Origin: Promicromonospora sp. MEB111
GTDB lineage: Bacteria > Actinomycetota > Actinomycetes > Actinomycetales > Cellulomonadaceae
Direction of reading: 5' to 3'
Assembly: GCF_030209445.1 (NCBI RefSeq)
Contig: NZ_JARVSD010000006.1
Location: 97,121-161,120, forward strand
DNA length: 64,000 nt
The notes below the pieces were generated by a model. The model worked only from the letters and a program-made list of their open reading frames with translations. It was not told the origin of the DNA and made no database searches. A program made the translations under genes and the position numbers. Shown piece after piece: positions 42,557 through 50,575 of this stretch (position 1 is the stretch's first letter; each line of letters begins with the position of its first letter).

Positions 42557-44227
42557 ATGGACCCGGTGAGTGCTCCACGCGACCGCACCGACGTGCTGCT
42601 CGAGGCGGTCGTCGGCGTCGGCCGCGGCCTGGACCTCGAGTCGTTGCTGCACCGCATCGTCGAGGCCGCCGTCTCGCTCGTCGACGCCCGCTACGGCGCC
42701 CTCGGGCTGCTCGGCGCCGACAACCGGATCGCCAGGTTCCTCACGGTCGGCCTGACCGACGACGAGGTGGCGGCGATCGGCCCGTACCCCACGGGCCGCG
42801 GCGTGCTCGGCGAGATGATCCGCCACCCCGTGCCGCTGCGGCTGGGGGACCTGTCCGCGCACGTCGCGTCGGTCGGGTTCCCCGCCCACCATCCGCCCAT
42901 GCGCACCTTCGTCGGCATGCCGCTGAGGGTGCACGGCTCCCCGTTCGGCAACCTCTACCTCACGGACAAGCGCGGCGGGGGCGAGTTCACCGCCGAGGAC
43001 GAGCGGGTGCTCGAGGCGCTCGCGGCCGCGGCGAGCGTGGCGGTGGAGAACGCCCGGCTGTACGACGTGGCGCGGCTGCGCGAGCGCTGGGCGCGGGCCA
43101 ACGACCGGATCTCGCGCCACGTCCTGGCCGGGTCCTCGCCGCACGACGTGCTGACCCTGATCGCCAGCGAGGCGCGGGAGGTGGCCGACGCGGACGTGAC
43201 GACGACCGCGGTGCCCGACCCCACGACCGGCCGCCTGGTGCTGCAGTCGGCCTCCGGGCTCGACACGGAGGCGAAGGTGGGGTCGGTGCTCGCCGCCGAT
43301 GGCACGTTCGCCACCCTCACGTTGCGCACGGGCGTGCTGATGGTGACGGACGACGCGACGGCGGACGAGCGCGCCAGCCTGGCGCTGGACCTCCCCGGCG
43401 AGCTCGGCCCGCTCGCCGTCTGGCCGCTCGGCCAGCCGGGCAGCGCCCGGGGCGTCCTGGCCGCGGGCCGGCTCCGTGGCCGGCTGCCGTTCTCGTCGGT
43501 GGTGGTCGAGGCCCTGGGCGCGTTCGCCGCGCAGGCGGCCGTCGCGCTGGAGCTGGCGGAGGGGCGCGCCGACGCCGAACGGGTCTCCCTGCTGCGCGAC
43601 CGGGAGCGCATCGCGCGCGACCTGCACGACCTGGCCATCCAGCGGCTGTACGCGACGGGCCTGTCGCTCGAGCGCGTGGCCCGGAGCGCGACCCCGGAGG
43701 TCGCCGAGCAGCTCACCAAGGCGGTCGACGAGGTGGACGAGACCATCTCGCTGGTGCGGACGACGATCTACCGGCTGCAGTCGGGGGAGCAGCCCGGCGG
43801 CGCGCACGCCCGCCGGGTGGGCCTGCGCGCCCGCGTGATCGCGGAGGTCGACGCGACGACGGCCGCGCTCGGGTTCACGGCCCGGCTGCGGTTCGAGGGA
43901 GCGGTCGACACCCTGGTCCCGCCCGACGTCGCCGAGCACGTCGTCGCCGTCCTGCGCGAGGCCCTGTCGAACGTCGGCCGGCACGCGCACGCGTCGCGCG
44001 CGGAGGTGTGCCTCGGCGTGGGGCACGACGTGGTGCTCACGGTGAGCGACGACGGCGTGGGCATCCCGCCGGACGCGACGCGCAGCGGCCTGCTCAACCT
44101 CGCCCGGCGCGCGGCCGAGTCGGGCGGCGTGCTCGTGGTCACACCGGTGAACCCGTCGGCCGTGCAGACCGGTACCCGCCTGGAGTGGCGGGTACCGCTG
44201 CCCCGGGACGAGACGCCGGAGCCCTGA
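42557..44227 (+). CDS. GAF-domain sensor histidine kinase (DevS/DosT-like)
   Basis: 556 residues; ATG 42557 with GGGAGG seven bases ahead. GAF-1 spans about 15-165 (LDLESLLHRIVEAAVSLVDARYGALGLLG, VGMPLRVHGSPFGNLYLTDKRGGGEFTAEDERVLEALA). GAF-2 spans about 180-340. The HisKA_3 box RERIARDLHDLAIQRLYATGLSLE has H357, and HATPase_c carries VLREALSNVGRHAHAS and DDGVGIPP. This order (GAF-GAF-HisKA_3-HATPase) is that of DevS/DosT, whose GAF-1 binds haem to sense O2, NO and CO. Whether haem is bound here is not shown by sequence alone; His residues PAHHPPM (about 118) are candidates. Its partner is probably the NarL-type regulator encoded convergently next to it. Confidence 0.93.
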   Translation: MDPVSAPRDRTDVLLEAVVGVGRGLDLESLLHRIVEAAVSLVDARYGALGLLGADNRIARFLTVGLTDDEVAAIGPYPTGRGVLGEMIRHPVPLRLGDLSAHVASVGFPAHHPPMRTFVGMPLRVHGSPFGNLYLTDKRGGGEFTAEDERVLEALAAAASVAVENARLYDVARLRERWARANDRISRHVLAGSSPHDVLTLIASEAREVADADVTTTAVPDPTTGRLVLQSASGLDTEAKVGSVLAADGTFATLTLRTGVLMVTDDATADERASLALDLPGELGPLAVWPLGQPGSARGVLAAGRLRGRLPFSSVVVEALGAFAAQAAVALELAEGRADAERVSLLRDRERIARDLHDLAIQRLYATGLSLERVARSATPEVAEQLTKAVDEVDETISLVRTTIYRLQSGEQPGGAHARRVGLRARVIAEVDATTAALGFTARLRFEGAVDTLVPPDVAEHVVAVLREALSNVGRHAHASRAEVCLGVGHDVVLTVSDDGVGIPPDATRSGLLNLARRAAESGGVLVVTPVNPSAVQTGTRLEWRVPLPRDETPEP

Positions 44228-44260
44228 CCCCGCCGCCCCTGGCCGGGCCGCACGAGGCCG

Positions 44261-44914
44261 TCACGGGTGGTGGCGCTTGTCCTGCTCCAACCGGTCGGCG
44301 AGCACGGCGGCCTGGGCCCGCCGTTCGAGGCCCAGCTTGGCGAAGATGCTGGAGACGTAGTTCTTGACGGTCTTCTCGGCGAGGAACAGCTCGCTGCCGA
44401 TCTGCCGGTTGGTCAGGCCGTGCCCGATGAGCGCGAGGATGCGCCGCTCCTGGTCGGTGAGCTGGGCGAGCGGGTCGGGCGCGTGGTGGGCGTCGGCCCG
44501 GAGCCGCTCCATGACGCGCGCCGTGGCGCGCGGGTCGAGCATCGACCCGCCCGAGGCGACGGTCAGCACGGCCTTGACCAGGTCGGTGCCCCGCACCTGC
44601 TTGAGCACGTAGCCGGCGGCCCCCGCGAGGATCGCGTCGTAGAGGGCCTCGTCGTCGGCGAACGAGGTGAGCATGAGGCAGGCCAGGTCCGGCATCTGCG
44701 AGCGCAGCTCCCGGCAGACCGTGACGCCGTCGCCGTCGGGCAGCCGCACGTCCAGGACCACGACGTCGGGCTCGGTGGCGGGCACCCGGGCCAGTGCCTC
44801 CCGCGCGGTCCCGGCCTCGCCCACCACGCGCACGCCCGGCTCGGACTCCAGCAGGTCGGCCACGCCGCGACGCACCACCTCGTGGTCGTCGACGAGGAAC
44901 ACCCGTACGTCCAT
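44261..44914 (-). CDS. NarL/LuxR-family response regulator (DevR-like)
   Basis: 217 residues; ATG 44914 after GGTGGGG. Receiver domain about 1-120: [16 protein letters not shown], phospho-acceptor D55 ([13 protein letters not shown]), T83-S84 and K104 (GYVLKQVRG). LuxR-type HTH at about 150-205: [48 protein letters not shown], very close in form to DevR. It is convergent with the sensor-kinase gene, 33 bp apart. It likely binds the GGGAC-N4-GTCCC sites at 42494 and 45655. A strong terminator upstream isolates it from the DoxX gene. Confidence 0.94.
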   Translation of the reverse strand: MDVRVFLVDDHEVVRRGVADLLESEPGVRVVGEAGTAREALARVPATEPDVVVLDVRLPDGDGVTVCRELRSQMPDLACLMLTSFADDEALYDAILAGAAGYVLKQVRGTDLVKAVLTVASGGSMLDPRATARVMERLRADAHHAPDPLAQLTDQERRILALIGHGLTNRQIGSELFLAEKTVKNYVSSIFAKLGLERRAQAAVLADRLEQDKRHHP

Positions 44915-44928
44915 GTGCCCCACCGTAG

Positions 44929-44970
44929 CCGCGGTGCCCGTCCCGGTCACGGCCGGGACGGGCACCGCGG
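44929..44970 (-). terminator. 18-bp perfect hairpin after the DoxX gene
   Basis: Arms 44929-44946 (CCGCGGTGCCCGTCCCGG) and 44953-44970 are exact complements with a 6-nt loop. It sits between the DoxX stop (44980) and the DevR-like start (44914), where it would end DoxX transcription. Confidence 0.85.
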
Positions 44971-44979
44971 GGTGCGTCG

Positions 44980-45555
44980 TCATCGCAGCGCGGGGAAGCG
45001 CTCGACCATGCGCCGGCGCGACCACCACCGGCCGAGGCCGATGGTGTCACCGGCCAGGAAGGCGGCCAGGCCGATGAGCAGGACCGCGTCGACGAGGTGG
45101 TAGTCCACGAAGGGGTTGTTCTCCAGCGGCAGCGATGCCATCCACATCAGCAGCATGAGCACGGCGCCGGCGCCGGCCGCGATCCGCATGCCGATGCCCA
45201 GGGCGAGCGCCAGGCCGATGCCGAGCAGGCCGAGCATGAACAGCCAGTCGACGACCGGGTTGCCGGCCATGGGGTTGAAGAACCCGGCGAAGGTGCCCTC
45301 GACGCCGCCGAGGAATCCGTCGGTGGGGGAGCCGCCCCTGATCCAGGCGTTCTCGGCGGGGGTCGAGCGGCCCCAGCCGAAGAGCTTGTCGCCGAACGCC
45401 CACAGGAACTCGACGGCGAGCAGCAGCCGGACGCCGGCGAAGGCGTACCGGGCGACGGCCTCGCTCGTGACGTGCGTGGTCGCTGCGGCGGCGGCTTCTC
45501 CCCGTGCGCCCGACCCGTGCGCCCACTCGGCGGAGCTGTGGCTGACGGAGCTCAT
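44980..45555 (-). CDS. DoxX/DoxD-like membrane protein
   Basis: 191 residues; ATG 45555 with GGGAGGAC upstream. The cytoplasmic N-terminus is Ala/His-rich and is followed by four helices: [68 protein letters not shown] and [53 protein letters not shown] is the usual DoxX periplasmic loop. DoxX proteins are linked to quinone/thiol redox at the membrane. A DevR-type box lies 100 bp upstream of the start, which suggests hypoxia or redox control with the USP. Confidence 0.9.
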   Translation of the reverse strand: MSSVSHSSAEWAHGSGARGEAAAAATTHVTSEAVARYAFAGVRLLLAVEFLWAFGDKLFGWGRSTPAENAWIRGGSPTDGFLGGVEGTFAGFFNPMAGNPVVDWLFMLGLLGIGLALALGIGMRIAAGAGAVLMLLMWMASLPLENNPFVDYHLVDAVLLIGLAAFLAGDTIGLGRWWSRRRMVERFPALR

Positions 45556-45654
45556 GATGTCCTCCCGGTGGATGCGCCGGACCTCTTCCGGCGCCTGTCT
45601 CCACCATCCCGCCGGCCGGCCGTCCGCCGGCAGGGTCGCCGGGCCCACGCGGAG

Positions 45655-45668
45655 GGGACCTTGGTCCC
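45655..45668. promoter_or_regulatory. DevR/DosR-like box upstream of the DoxX gene
   Basis: GGGAC-CTTG-GTCCC: same arms and spacing as the site at 42494. It lies 100-113 bp ahead of the DoxX start and just after the ThDP-enzyme stop. Confidence 0.68.
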
Positions 45669-45687
45669 GTTCGTTGAGGTCAGGGCG

Positions 45688-47352
45688 CTATCGGGTGCGG
45701 TTCGCGGCCAGGATCTCCTCCTGGTACGGCGCGACGACGGACCCCGACACGCGGCAGTCCAGGAGCAGGAAGCGCCGGTCGGTGACCGGCTCGGCGGCCC
45801 AGGCCGCCACCCGGTCCAGGTCGGCCAGCGAGCGCACGACCACGCCCTCGGCGCCCACGGCCCCGGCGAGAGCCGCGAAGTCCGTCTCGGGGATGAGCAT
45901 CGGCTCCTCGGTGATGCCCTGCCGCCCGTACACGTGCACCTCGGCGCCGTAGGCGGCGTCGTTCCAGACGACGGCGATGCCGCGGCCGCGCGCGGTGCGC
46001 ACGGCGGTCTCCAGGTCGGCCAGCGCCATCAGCCCGCCGCCGTCGCCGGTGGTGAGCACCACGGCGGCGTCGGGCCGGGCCGCGGCCGCGCCGGCGACGC
46101 TGGGGAAGCCCAGCCCGATGGACTGGTAGGCGGTGCCCACCATGACCATGCGGTCGGGGGAGGCGACGGGCCAGTACATGTTGGCCCAGCCGATGAAGTG
46201 CCCGCCGTCGGAGACGACCACGCGGTCGGCGGGCAGCAGGCCGGCGAGGCGGTGCGCGACGGTGCGGGGGTCGAGGCGCCCGTCGGGCGCGATCCCGTCC
46301 GCGGGGCCGGTCTCGTAGGTGCGGGCGGCGGCGACGTCGACCGTCTCGCGCCAGCCGGAGGGTTTGGCGCCCAGGGCGTGCAGCTCGTCCATCAGGGCGC
46401 GGGCCACGAGGGCCGCGTCGCCGCGGACGAACCCGCCGACGTGCCGGTGCGTGGCGGCGGGTGCGATGTCCACCTGGACCACGCGCGTGCCGGGTGCGAA
46501 CAGCTCGCCGAACCGCATCGTGAACTGGTTGAGGGAGGCGCCCAGCACGACGGCGACGTCGGCCTCGCGGACCAGGTCCATCGCCCCCTGCGCGCCGAAG
46601 CCGCCCGCGACGCCGAGGTCGTACCGGCCGTCGGGGAAGACGCCGCGGCCCAGGGCCGTGGTGGTGGTCAGTGCCCCGGTGGTCTCGGCGAGCTCGCCGA
46701 GCACGGCGCCGGCCCCGGCGAGCCAGGCGCCGCGGCCCGCGAGCAGCAGGGGCCGCTCGGCGTCGGCCAGGTGCCGGGCCAGGTCGGTGATGGCGGCGGC
46801 GTCGAACGGGCCGGCCGGGGCCAGCGGCCGGGGGAGCACGGGTTCGGGTGCGTCCGGGATCGGCCCGGCGTCCAGGGCGGCGACGTCGTAGGGGATCGCC
46901 AGCACCACCGGCACCCGGTAGGTCAGGGAGTGCTCGATGGCGATCACGCTGGTGGCGGCGGCGTCCGCGCGGCCCACCGTATAGGTGCGCGCGCCGACGG
47001 CGGCCGCCAGGGCGATCTGGTCGACGTCCCAGGGGCGCGGCCCCGACGTCGGCTCGTCGCCCGTCAGGAGCACCAGCGGCACCCGGGCCTGGGCGGCCTC
47101 GGCGAGGGCCGTCAGGGCGTTGGTGAAGCCCGCGCCGTAGGTGGCGGTGGCGGCGGCGATGCGGCCCGACGCGCGGAAGTGGGCGTCGGCGGCGACCACA
47201 CCGCCGGCCTCGTGCCGGACGGCGGTGAACCGCGCGGTCGTGGAGCGTTCGAGCGCGTCGAGGAACCAGGCGTTGCCGTTGCCCATGACGCCGAAGACAT
47301 GGTCGACGTGGCGTGCGACGGTACGGGCGACGTGTGCGGACACGGTGGGCAC
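45688..47352 (-). CDS. Thiamine-diphosphate-dependent enzyme (acetolactate synthase/decarboxylase superfamily)
   Basis: 554 residues from GTG 47352 with GGAGG four bases ahead. PYR domain (about 1-165): VFGVMGNGNAWFLDAL, catalytic Glu in AVRHEAGGVVAADAHFRASG, ALTALAEAAQARVPLVLLTGDEP. The central domain (about 185-330) contains RPLLLAGRGAWLAGA. PP domain (about 365-540): DGGHFIGWANMYWP and the ThDP/Mg motif GDGGGLMALADLETAVRTARGRGIAVVWNDAAYG (GDG-x22-27-N). It cleaves or joins C-C bonds next to a carbonyl. The substrate cannot be read; no small regulatory subunit is nearby, so housekeeping acetolactate synthase is unlikely. A GTGGA-GTATA-TCCAC palindrome overlaps its putative -10. Confidence 0.9.
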   Translation of the reverse strand: MPTVSAHVARTVARHVDHVFGVMGNGNAWFLDALERSTTARFTAVRHEAGGVVAADAHFRASGRIAAATATYGAGFTNALTALAEAAQARVPLVLLTGDEPTSGPRPWDVDQIALAAAVGARTYTVGRADAAATSVIAIEHSLTYRVPVVLAIPYDVAALDAGPIPDAPEPVLPRPLAPAGPFDAAAITDLARHLADAERPLLLAGRGAWLAGAGAVLGELAETTGALTTTTALGRGVFPDGRYDLGVAGGFGAQGAMDLVREADVAVVLGASLNQFTMRFGELFAPGTRVVQVDIAPAATHRHVGGFVRGDAALVARALMDELHALGAKPSGWRETVDVAAARTYETGPADGIAPDGRLDPRTVAHRLAGLLPADRVVVSDGGHFIGWANMYWPVASPDRMVMVGTAYQSIGLGFPSVAGAAAARPDAAVVLTTGDGGGLMALADLETAVRTARGRGIAVVWNDAAYGAEVHVYGRQGITEEPMLIPETDFAALAGAVGAEGVVVRSLADLDRVAAWAAEPVTDRRFLLLDCRVSGSVVAPYQEEILAANRTR

Positions 47353-47484
47353 GGAGCCTCCAGGGAAACAGTGACGGATGAGTGGTGCGGTCCGTATGTG
47401 TCCCGGGCGGGCCCGGCCAAGGGCCCGTCGCGCGCCCCTTTTTCGAGCGCAGGCGGTGTTGTCGGTGCTGTCCGCCTTGACGAT

Positions 47485-47499
47485 GTGGAGTATATCCAC
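47485..47499. promoter_or_regulatory. Palindrome overlapping a -10 hexamer upstream of the ThDP gene
   Basis: GTGGA-GTATA-TCCAC. On the minus strand its centre reads TATACT, a good -10, about 135 bp ahead of the ThDP start. A repressor bound here would occlude the promoter. Confidence 0.5.
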
Positions 47500-47512
47500 G
47501 CGGCGGGGCCTT

Positions 47513-47553
47513 CCTGCCGTCCGGACGGGGATGGTCCCTGTCCGGACGGCAGG
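47513..47553 (-). terminator. Terminator of the M6 peptidase gene
   Basis: Perfect 14-bp arms CCTGCCGTCCGGAC (47513-47526) and partner (47540-47553). They extend to about 19 pairs through GGGGA/TCCCT with one wobble and a TGG tip. It lies 16 bp past the peptidase stop. Confidence 0.88.
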
Positions 47554-47568
47554 ATCACTGCTGTGGGG

Positions 47569-50415
47569 TCACCGCCCCGAGAGCGGCGGCGTGATCTGGA
47601 TGAGGGCCGAGGTGTTGTTCTGGAGGGCCTTCTTGAGGTGGATCACGGTGCCGTAGCCGACACCGTCGTCCTCCGGGTCCCCGGTGCCCGTGATGGCGCC
47701 GATGCCGAAGTCCTGCCCGAACAGCTCCGGCAGGAGCCGTCCGCGCTCGTCGACCATCCGCACCGTGTAGGGCGAGTTGTCGACGGACGGCACCACTGTC
47801 GACGCGTCGTTGTCCCGGTAGTACAGGCTGCCGTTGTCGTTCAGCTCGAGGCCGGGGTACCAGCCGTGGTCGTCGGTGAACGTGCGCACCGGCGCCTGGG
47901 CCCGGAAGTCCGTGCAGAACTCCTCGGTGGTGTCCGTACCCGTGATGCACTCGGTGAACGGGTACGTCGGCTTGAGGCCGAACGCCACGTTCGACGACTG
48001 CGCGCGGGACGGGATGTTCTTCAGCACCGACGTGTCCGGCGTGGCCGAGTCGTCGCGGCGCAGCGGGTCGAAGTGGCTGTCCACCAGCAGCAGGCCGCCC
48101 TTCGGCCCGGTGCTCGGGAGCGCCGACAGGTTGCTCAGCACCAGGTTGGCGTTGCCGTACGTGGTGTCCCGGTACCAGACGAGCATGCCGGGCGCGTTGT
48201 ACGCGATCTTCTCGACCTTCCACGCGTCGGTCTGCGGCGCCGCGTAGGTGGAGTCGTACCCGTACTTCAGGCCCTTGTCGAAGCCGTCCAGGTTGCGCCA
48301 CTCCACCAGGTAGTACTGCGCCTGGACCGACGAGCCGGACGTGGTGTGCCAGCCGGCACCGGTGGTGTCGACGAACGTCGTCGCCTCGGCGGTCCAGCCC
48401 GGGTCCGTCGTCTCCACGTCGTCGCTCCACACGACCGTGTCACCGCTCGTGAGCTCGAAGTCGTCGGAGAACCATCCGCGCTCCTGGAAGGCGGCGTCCG
48501 TGGCGTAGCGCAGACGGACGTCCACCGTGGTCCCGGCGAACTGCGACAGGTCCACGTTGAGGTGGGCCCAGCCGTCGGTGGAGCCGGTCAGGCCGTACTT
48601 CTTGTCGCCGAAGTCGGCCATGCGGCCGTTCGGGTCCGCGTACCCGTCCGGTGTGGTGACCTCGACGCCCGCGTCGTCGACGATCTTCTGCTCCGCCCAG
48701 GTGGCGCCGCCGTCGGTCGAGACCTCGACGAAGCCGTAGTCCCAGTCCTCCTCGATCACGTAGTCGGCCCAGAAGGAGAACGTGGCGTCGGCCGGGACCT
48801 CGACGGTGCGCGAGAGGCGTGCGTCGGCCCAGTCCTGGTCGGCACCGGAGTACCACATGTTCTCGCCGCTGTGCGGCGTGCCCAGCGTGATCTGCTTGTC
48901 CGGCAGGTTGACCTTGACGCCGTCCTCGGTGCCCTTCAGCGGGCGGGACGCCTGGCCCACCTTGATCGTGGTCCGGTCGTCTCCCGGGTTGACCTCGACC
49001 GGGTCCACCCAGCCCAGCACCCACTTGTCCCAGATGCCCATGTGCGTGGGCATCGACTGGAAGATGGGGCCCGAGTGCGAGCCGGAGCTCATCAGGTCCC
49101 AGAAGTCGACGTCGGAGTCGCCGCCGCTGCCCGTGTCGTACAGGTCGGGCAGACCCAGGTCGTGGCCGTACTCGTGGGCGAACACGCCGACGCCGGAGTC
49201 CTCCGGCTGCACGATGTAGTTGGAGAGCTTCAGGTCGGTGCCCGGGATGTCGGCGCCGCCCGCGACGGCCGACGAGTGGGCCCAGATGGCGTAGGTGCCC
49301 TGTTCGCCACCGCCGCCCGACTTGTCCTCACCCGCGTGGACGAGCACCACGTGGTCGATCACGCCGTCCGGCTCGTAGACGTTGCCGTCGTCGTCGCGGT
49401 CGGCCTGGTCCTCGATGTCGTAGTCGGCCCACGGGAAGTCGGGCTGCAGCTCGGCGAGCGCCGCCACGGCGTCGATGGGCAGCTGGCCCGCCCCGAGCGG
49501 GTTGTCGGGGTGGCCGTTCATGGACTGGTAGGCGCCGGCCTCCCACTCGCCCTCGTCGTTCAGGAAGCAGCGCTGCGCGCCGTAGTACCCCTCGGAGTGC
49601 GGCACCTTGACCCACGGCGTGGCCTCGCCCGAGACGGTGTAGGCGCCGCGCGACATCTCCTCGTACATGTTCTTCATGGTGTAGCCGGAGATGTCGATGC
49701 CACGCCTGCCGTCCGGCCCTCTGAGGTCCGGGCGGACACGCTGGGTGATGCCCCTGTCGGTGAAGAGCATCTTGTTGAAGTGCTCGGACGAGAAGTCCGC
49801 GACCCACATCGAGTTGTTGTCCGGCTGCGACGCGTCGGCCGGGTTCGGGATGTTGTTGTGCAGCGGGCCGTTCTGGACGTTGCCCGGCATGCACTCCGAG
49901 GAGCCCCAGTAGGTGGGCACCATCTGGTCGGTGAAGTCGTCGTTCGCGTTCTCGTCGAACTCGACCAGGATCGTCAGGAGCTTGGCCTCCTGGGTCTGCG
50001 GAGCACGCTTGTACCGCGAGTGCTTGATGTCCCGGGGGCTCGAGCCGGTGACGACCGCCTCGTTCTCGAGCTCCGCCAGCTTCCCTGCCGCCGCCGGGTT
50101 GCCGCCGGCGAACTTCTCGTCGATCTCGTCGGAGGCGGCCTGGACGGAGGCGTCCACTCCGACCCCGTTCTTCCCCCTGGCCCGGTGGACGACGGTGCTG
50201 CCGTCGGCCGTGAGCTCGACGTCGTCGTCGATCTCGGGCTGTGCGGCGACGTCCGCGTAGTTGATGTAGTGCTCGGAGCTTCCGATGGAGGGCGCATCGC
50301 TGGCGGCCGATGCCGTCGACGTGCCTCCGGTCGCGGCGAGCCCGGCGACGGTGAGCGCGAGCACGGGTATCGCGGCCACCGTACGCCGCAGCGCACGGGG
50401 TGTAGGTGTTCTCAT
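47569..50415 (-). CDS. Secreted immune-inhibitor-A-type M6 metalloprotease
   Basis: 948 residues; ATG 50415 with GGGAGA six bases ahead. Sec signal about 1-38, propeptide to about 120. The M6 catalytic domain has zinc motif H414-E415-YG-H418 (VFAHEYGHDLGLPDLYD), DHVVLVHAGEDKSGGGGEQG, and WDLMSSGSHSGP with the Met-turn. After it come GIWDKWVLGWVDPVEV and two beta-sandwich modules, one with WADYVIEEDWDYGFVEVSTDGGATWAEQKIV as in the MAM-like C-terminal of InhA. It should degrade extracellular proteins. Its upstream region holds a nested palindrome that also ends the convergent-side hydroxylase transcript. Confidence 0.94.
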   Translation of the reverse strand: MRTPTPRALRRTVAAIPVLALTVAGLAATGGTSTASAASDAPSIGSSEHYINYADVAAQPEIDDDVELTADGSTVVHRARGKNGVGVDASVQAASDEIDEKFAGGNPAAAGKLAELENEAVVTGSSPRDIKHSRYKRAPQTQEAKLLTILVEFDENANDDFTDQMVPTYWGSSECMPGNVQNGPLHNNIPNPADASQPDNNSMWVADFSSEHFNKMLFTDRGITQRVRPDLRGPDGRRGIDISGYTMKNMYEEMSRGAYTVSGEATPWVKVPHSEGYYGAQRCFLNDEGEWEAGAYQSMNGHPDNPLGAGQLPIDAVAALAELQPDFPWADYDIEDQADRDDDGNVYEPDGVIDHVVLVHAGEDKSGGGGEQGTYAIWAHSSAVAGGADIPGTDLKLSNYIVQPEDSGVGVFAHEYGHDLGLPDLYDTGSGGDSDVDFWDLMSSGSHSGPIFQSMPTHMGIWDKWVLGWVDPVEVNPGDDRTTIKVGQASRPLKGTEDGVKVNLPDKQITLGTPHSGENMWYSGADQDWADARLSRTVEVPADATFSFWADYVIEEDWDYGFVEVSTDGGATWAEQKIVDDAGVEVTTPDGYADPNGRMADFGDKKYGLTGSTDGWAHLNVDLSQFAGTTVDVRLRYATDAAFQERGWFSDDFELTSGDTVVWSDDVETTDPGWTAEATTFVDTTGAGWHTTSGSSVQAQYYLVEWRNLDGFDKGLKYGYDSTYAAPQTDAWKVEKIAYNAPGMLVWYRDTTYGNANLVLSNLSALPSTGPKGGLLLVDSHFDPLRRDDSATPDTSVLKNIPSRAQSSNVAFGLKPTYPFTECITGTDTTEEFCTDFRAQAPVRTFTDDHGWYPGLELNDNGSLYYRDNDASTVVPSVDNSPYTVRMVDERGRLLPELFGQDFGIGAITGTGDPEDDGVGYGTVIHLKKALQNNTSALIQITPPLSGR

Positions 50416-50525
50416 GCTTTCTCCCAGGTCAGGCCGTCGACAGGGGTGTGCGACGGCAGAGGCAGAAGGCCACGGGAAAGTGGCGGCGCCCGCATGCCTA
50501 CCGGAAATCGACCTATAAAGAAAGC

Positions 50526-50574
50526 AAATCCTGATGTTTTCGTCCATTGGTGGACGAATTCACCCGCAGGATTT
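50526..50574. terminator. Nested double hairpin between flavin hydroxylase and M6 protease
   Basis: Inner perfect palindrome TTCGTCCA-TTGG-TGGACGAA (50539-50558) is enclosed by a second perfect pair, AAATCCTG (50526-50533) and CAGGATTT (50567-50574). On the minus strand the outer stem is followed by GCTTTCTTTAT, a U-rich tail, so it can end the hydroxylase mRNA (stop at 50576). The same stretch overlaps the likely M6 promoter (TATAGG on the minus strand near 50510), so a regulatory role is also possible. Confidence 0.75.
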
Positions 50575-50575
50575 A

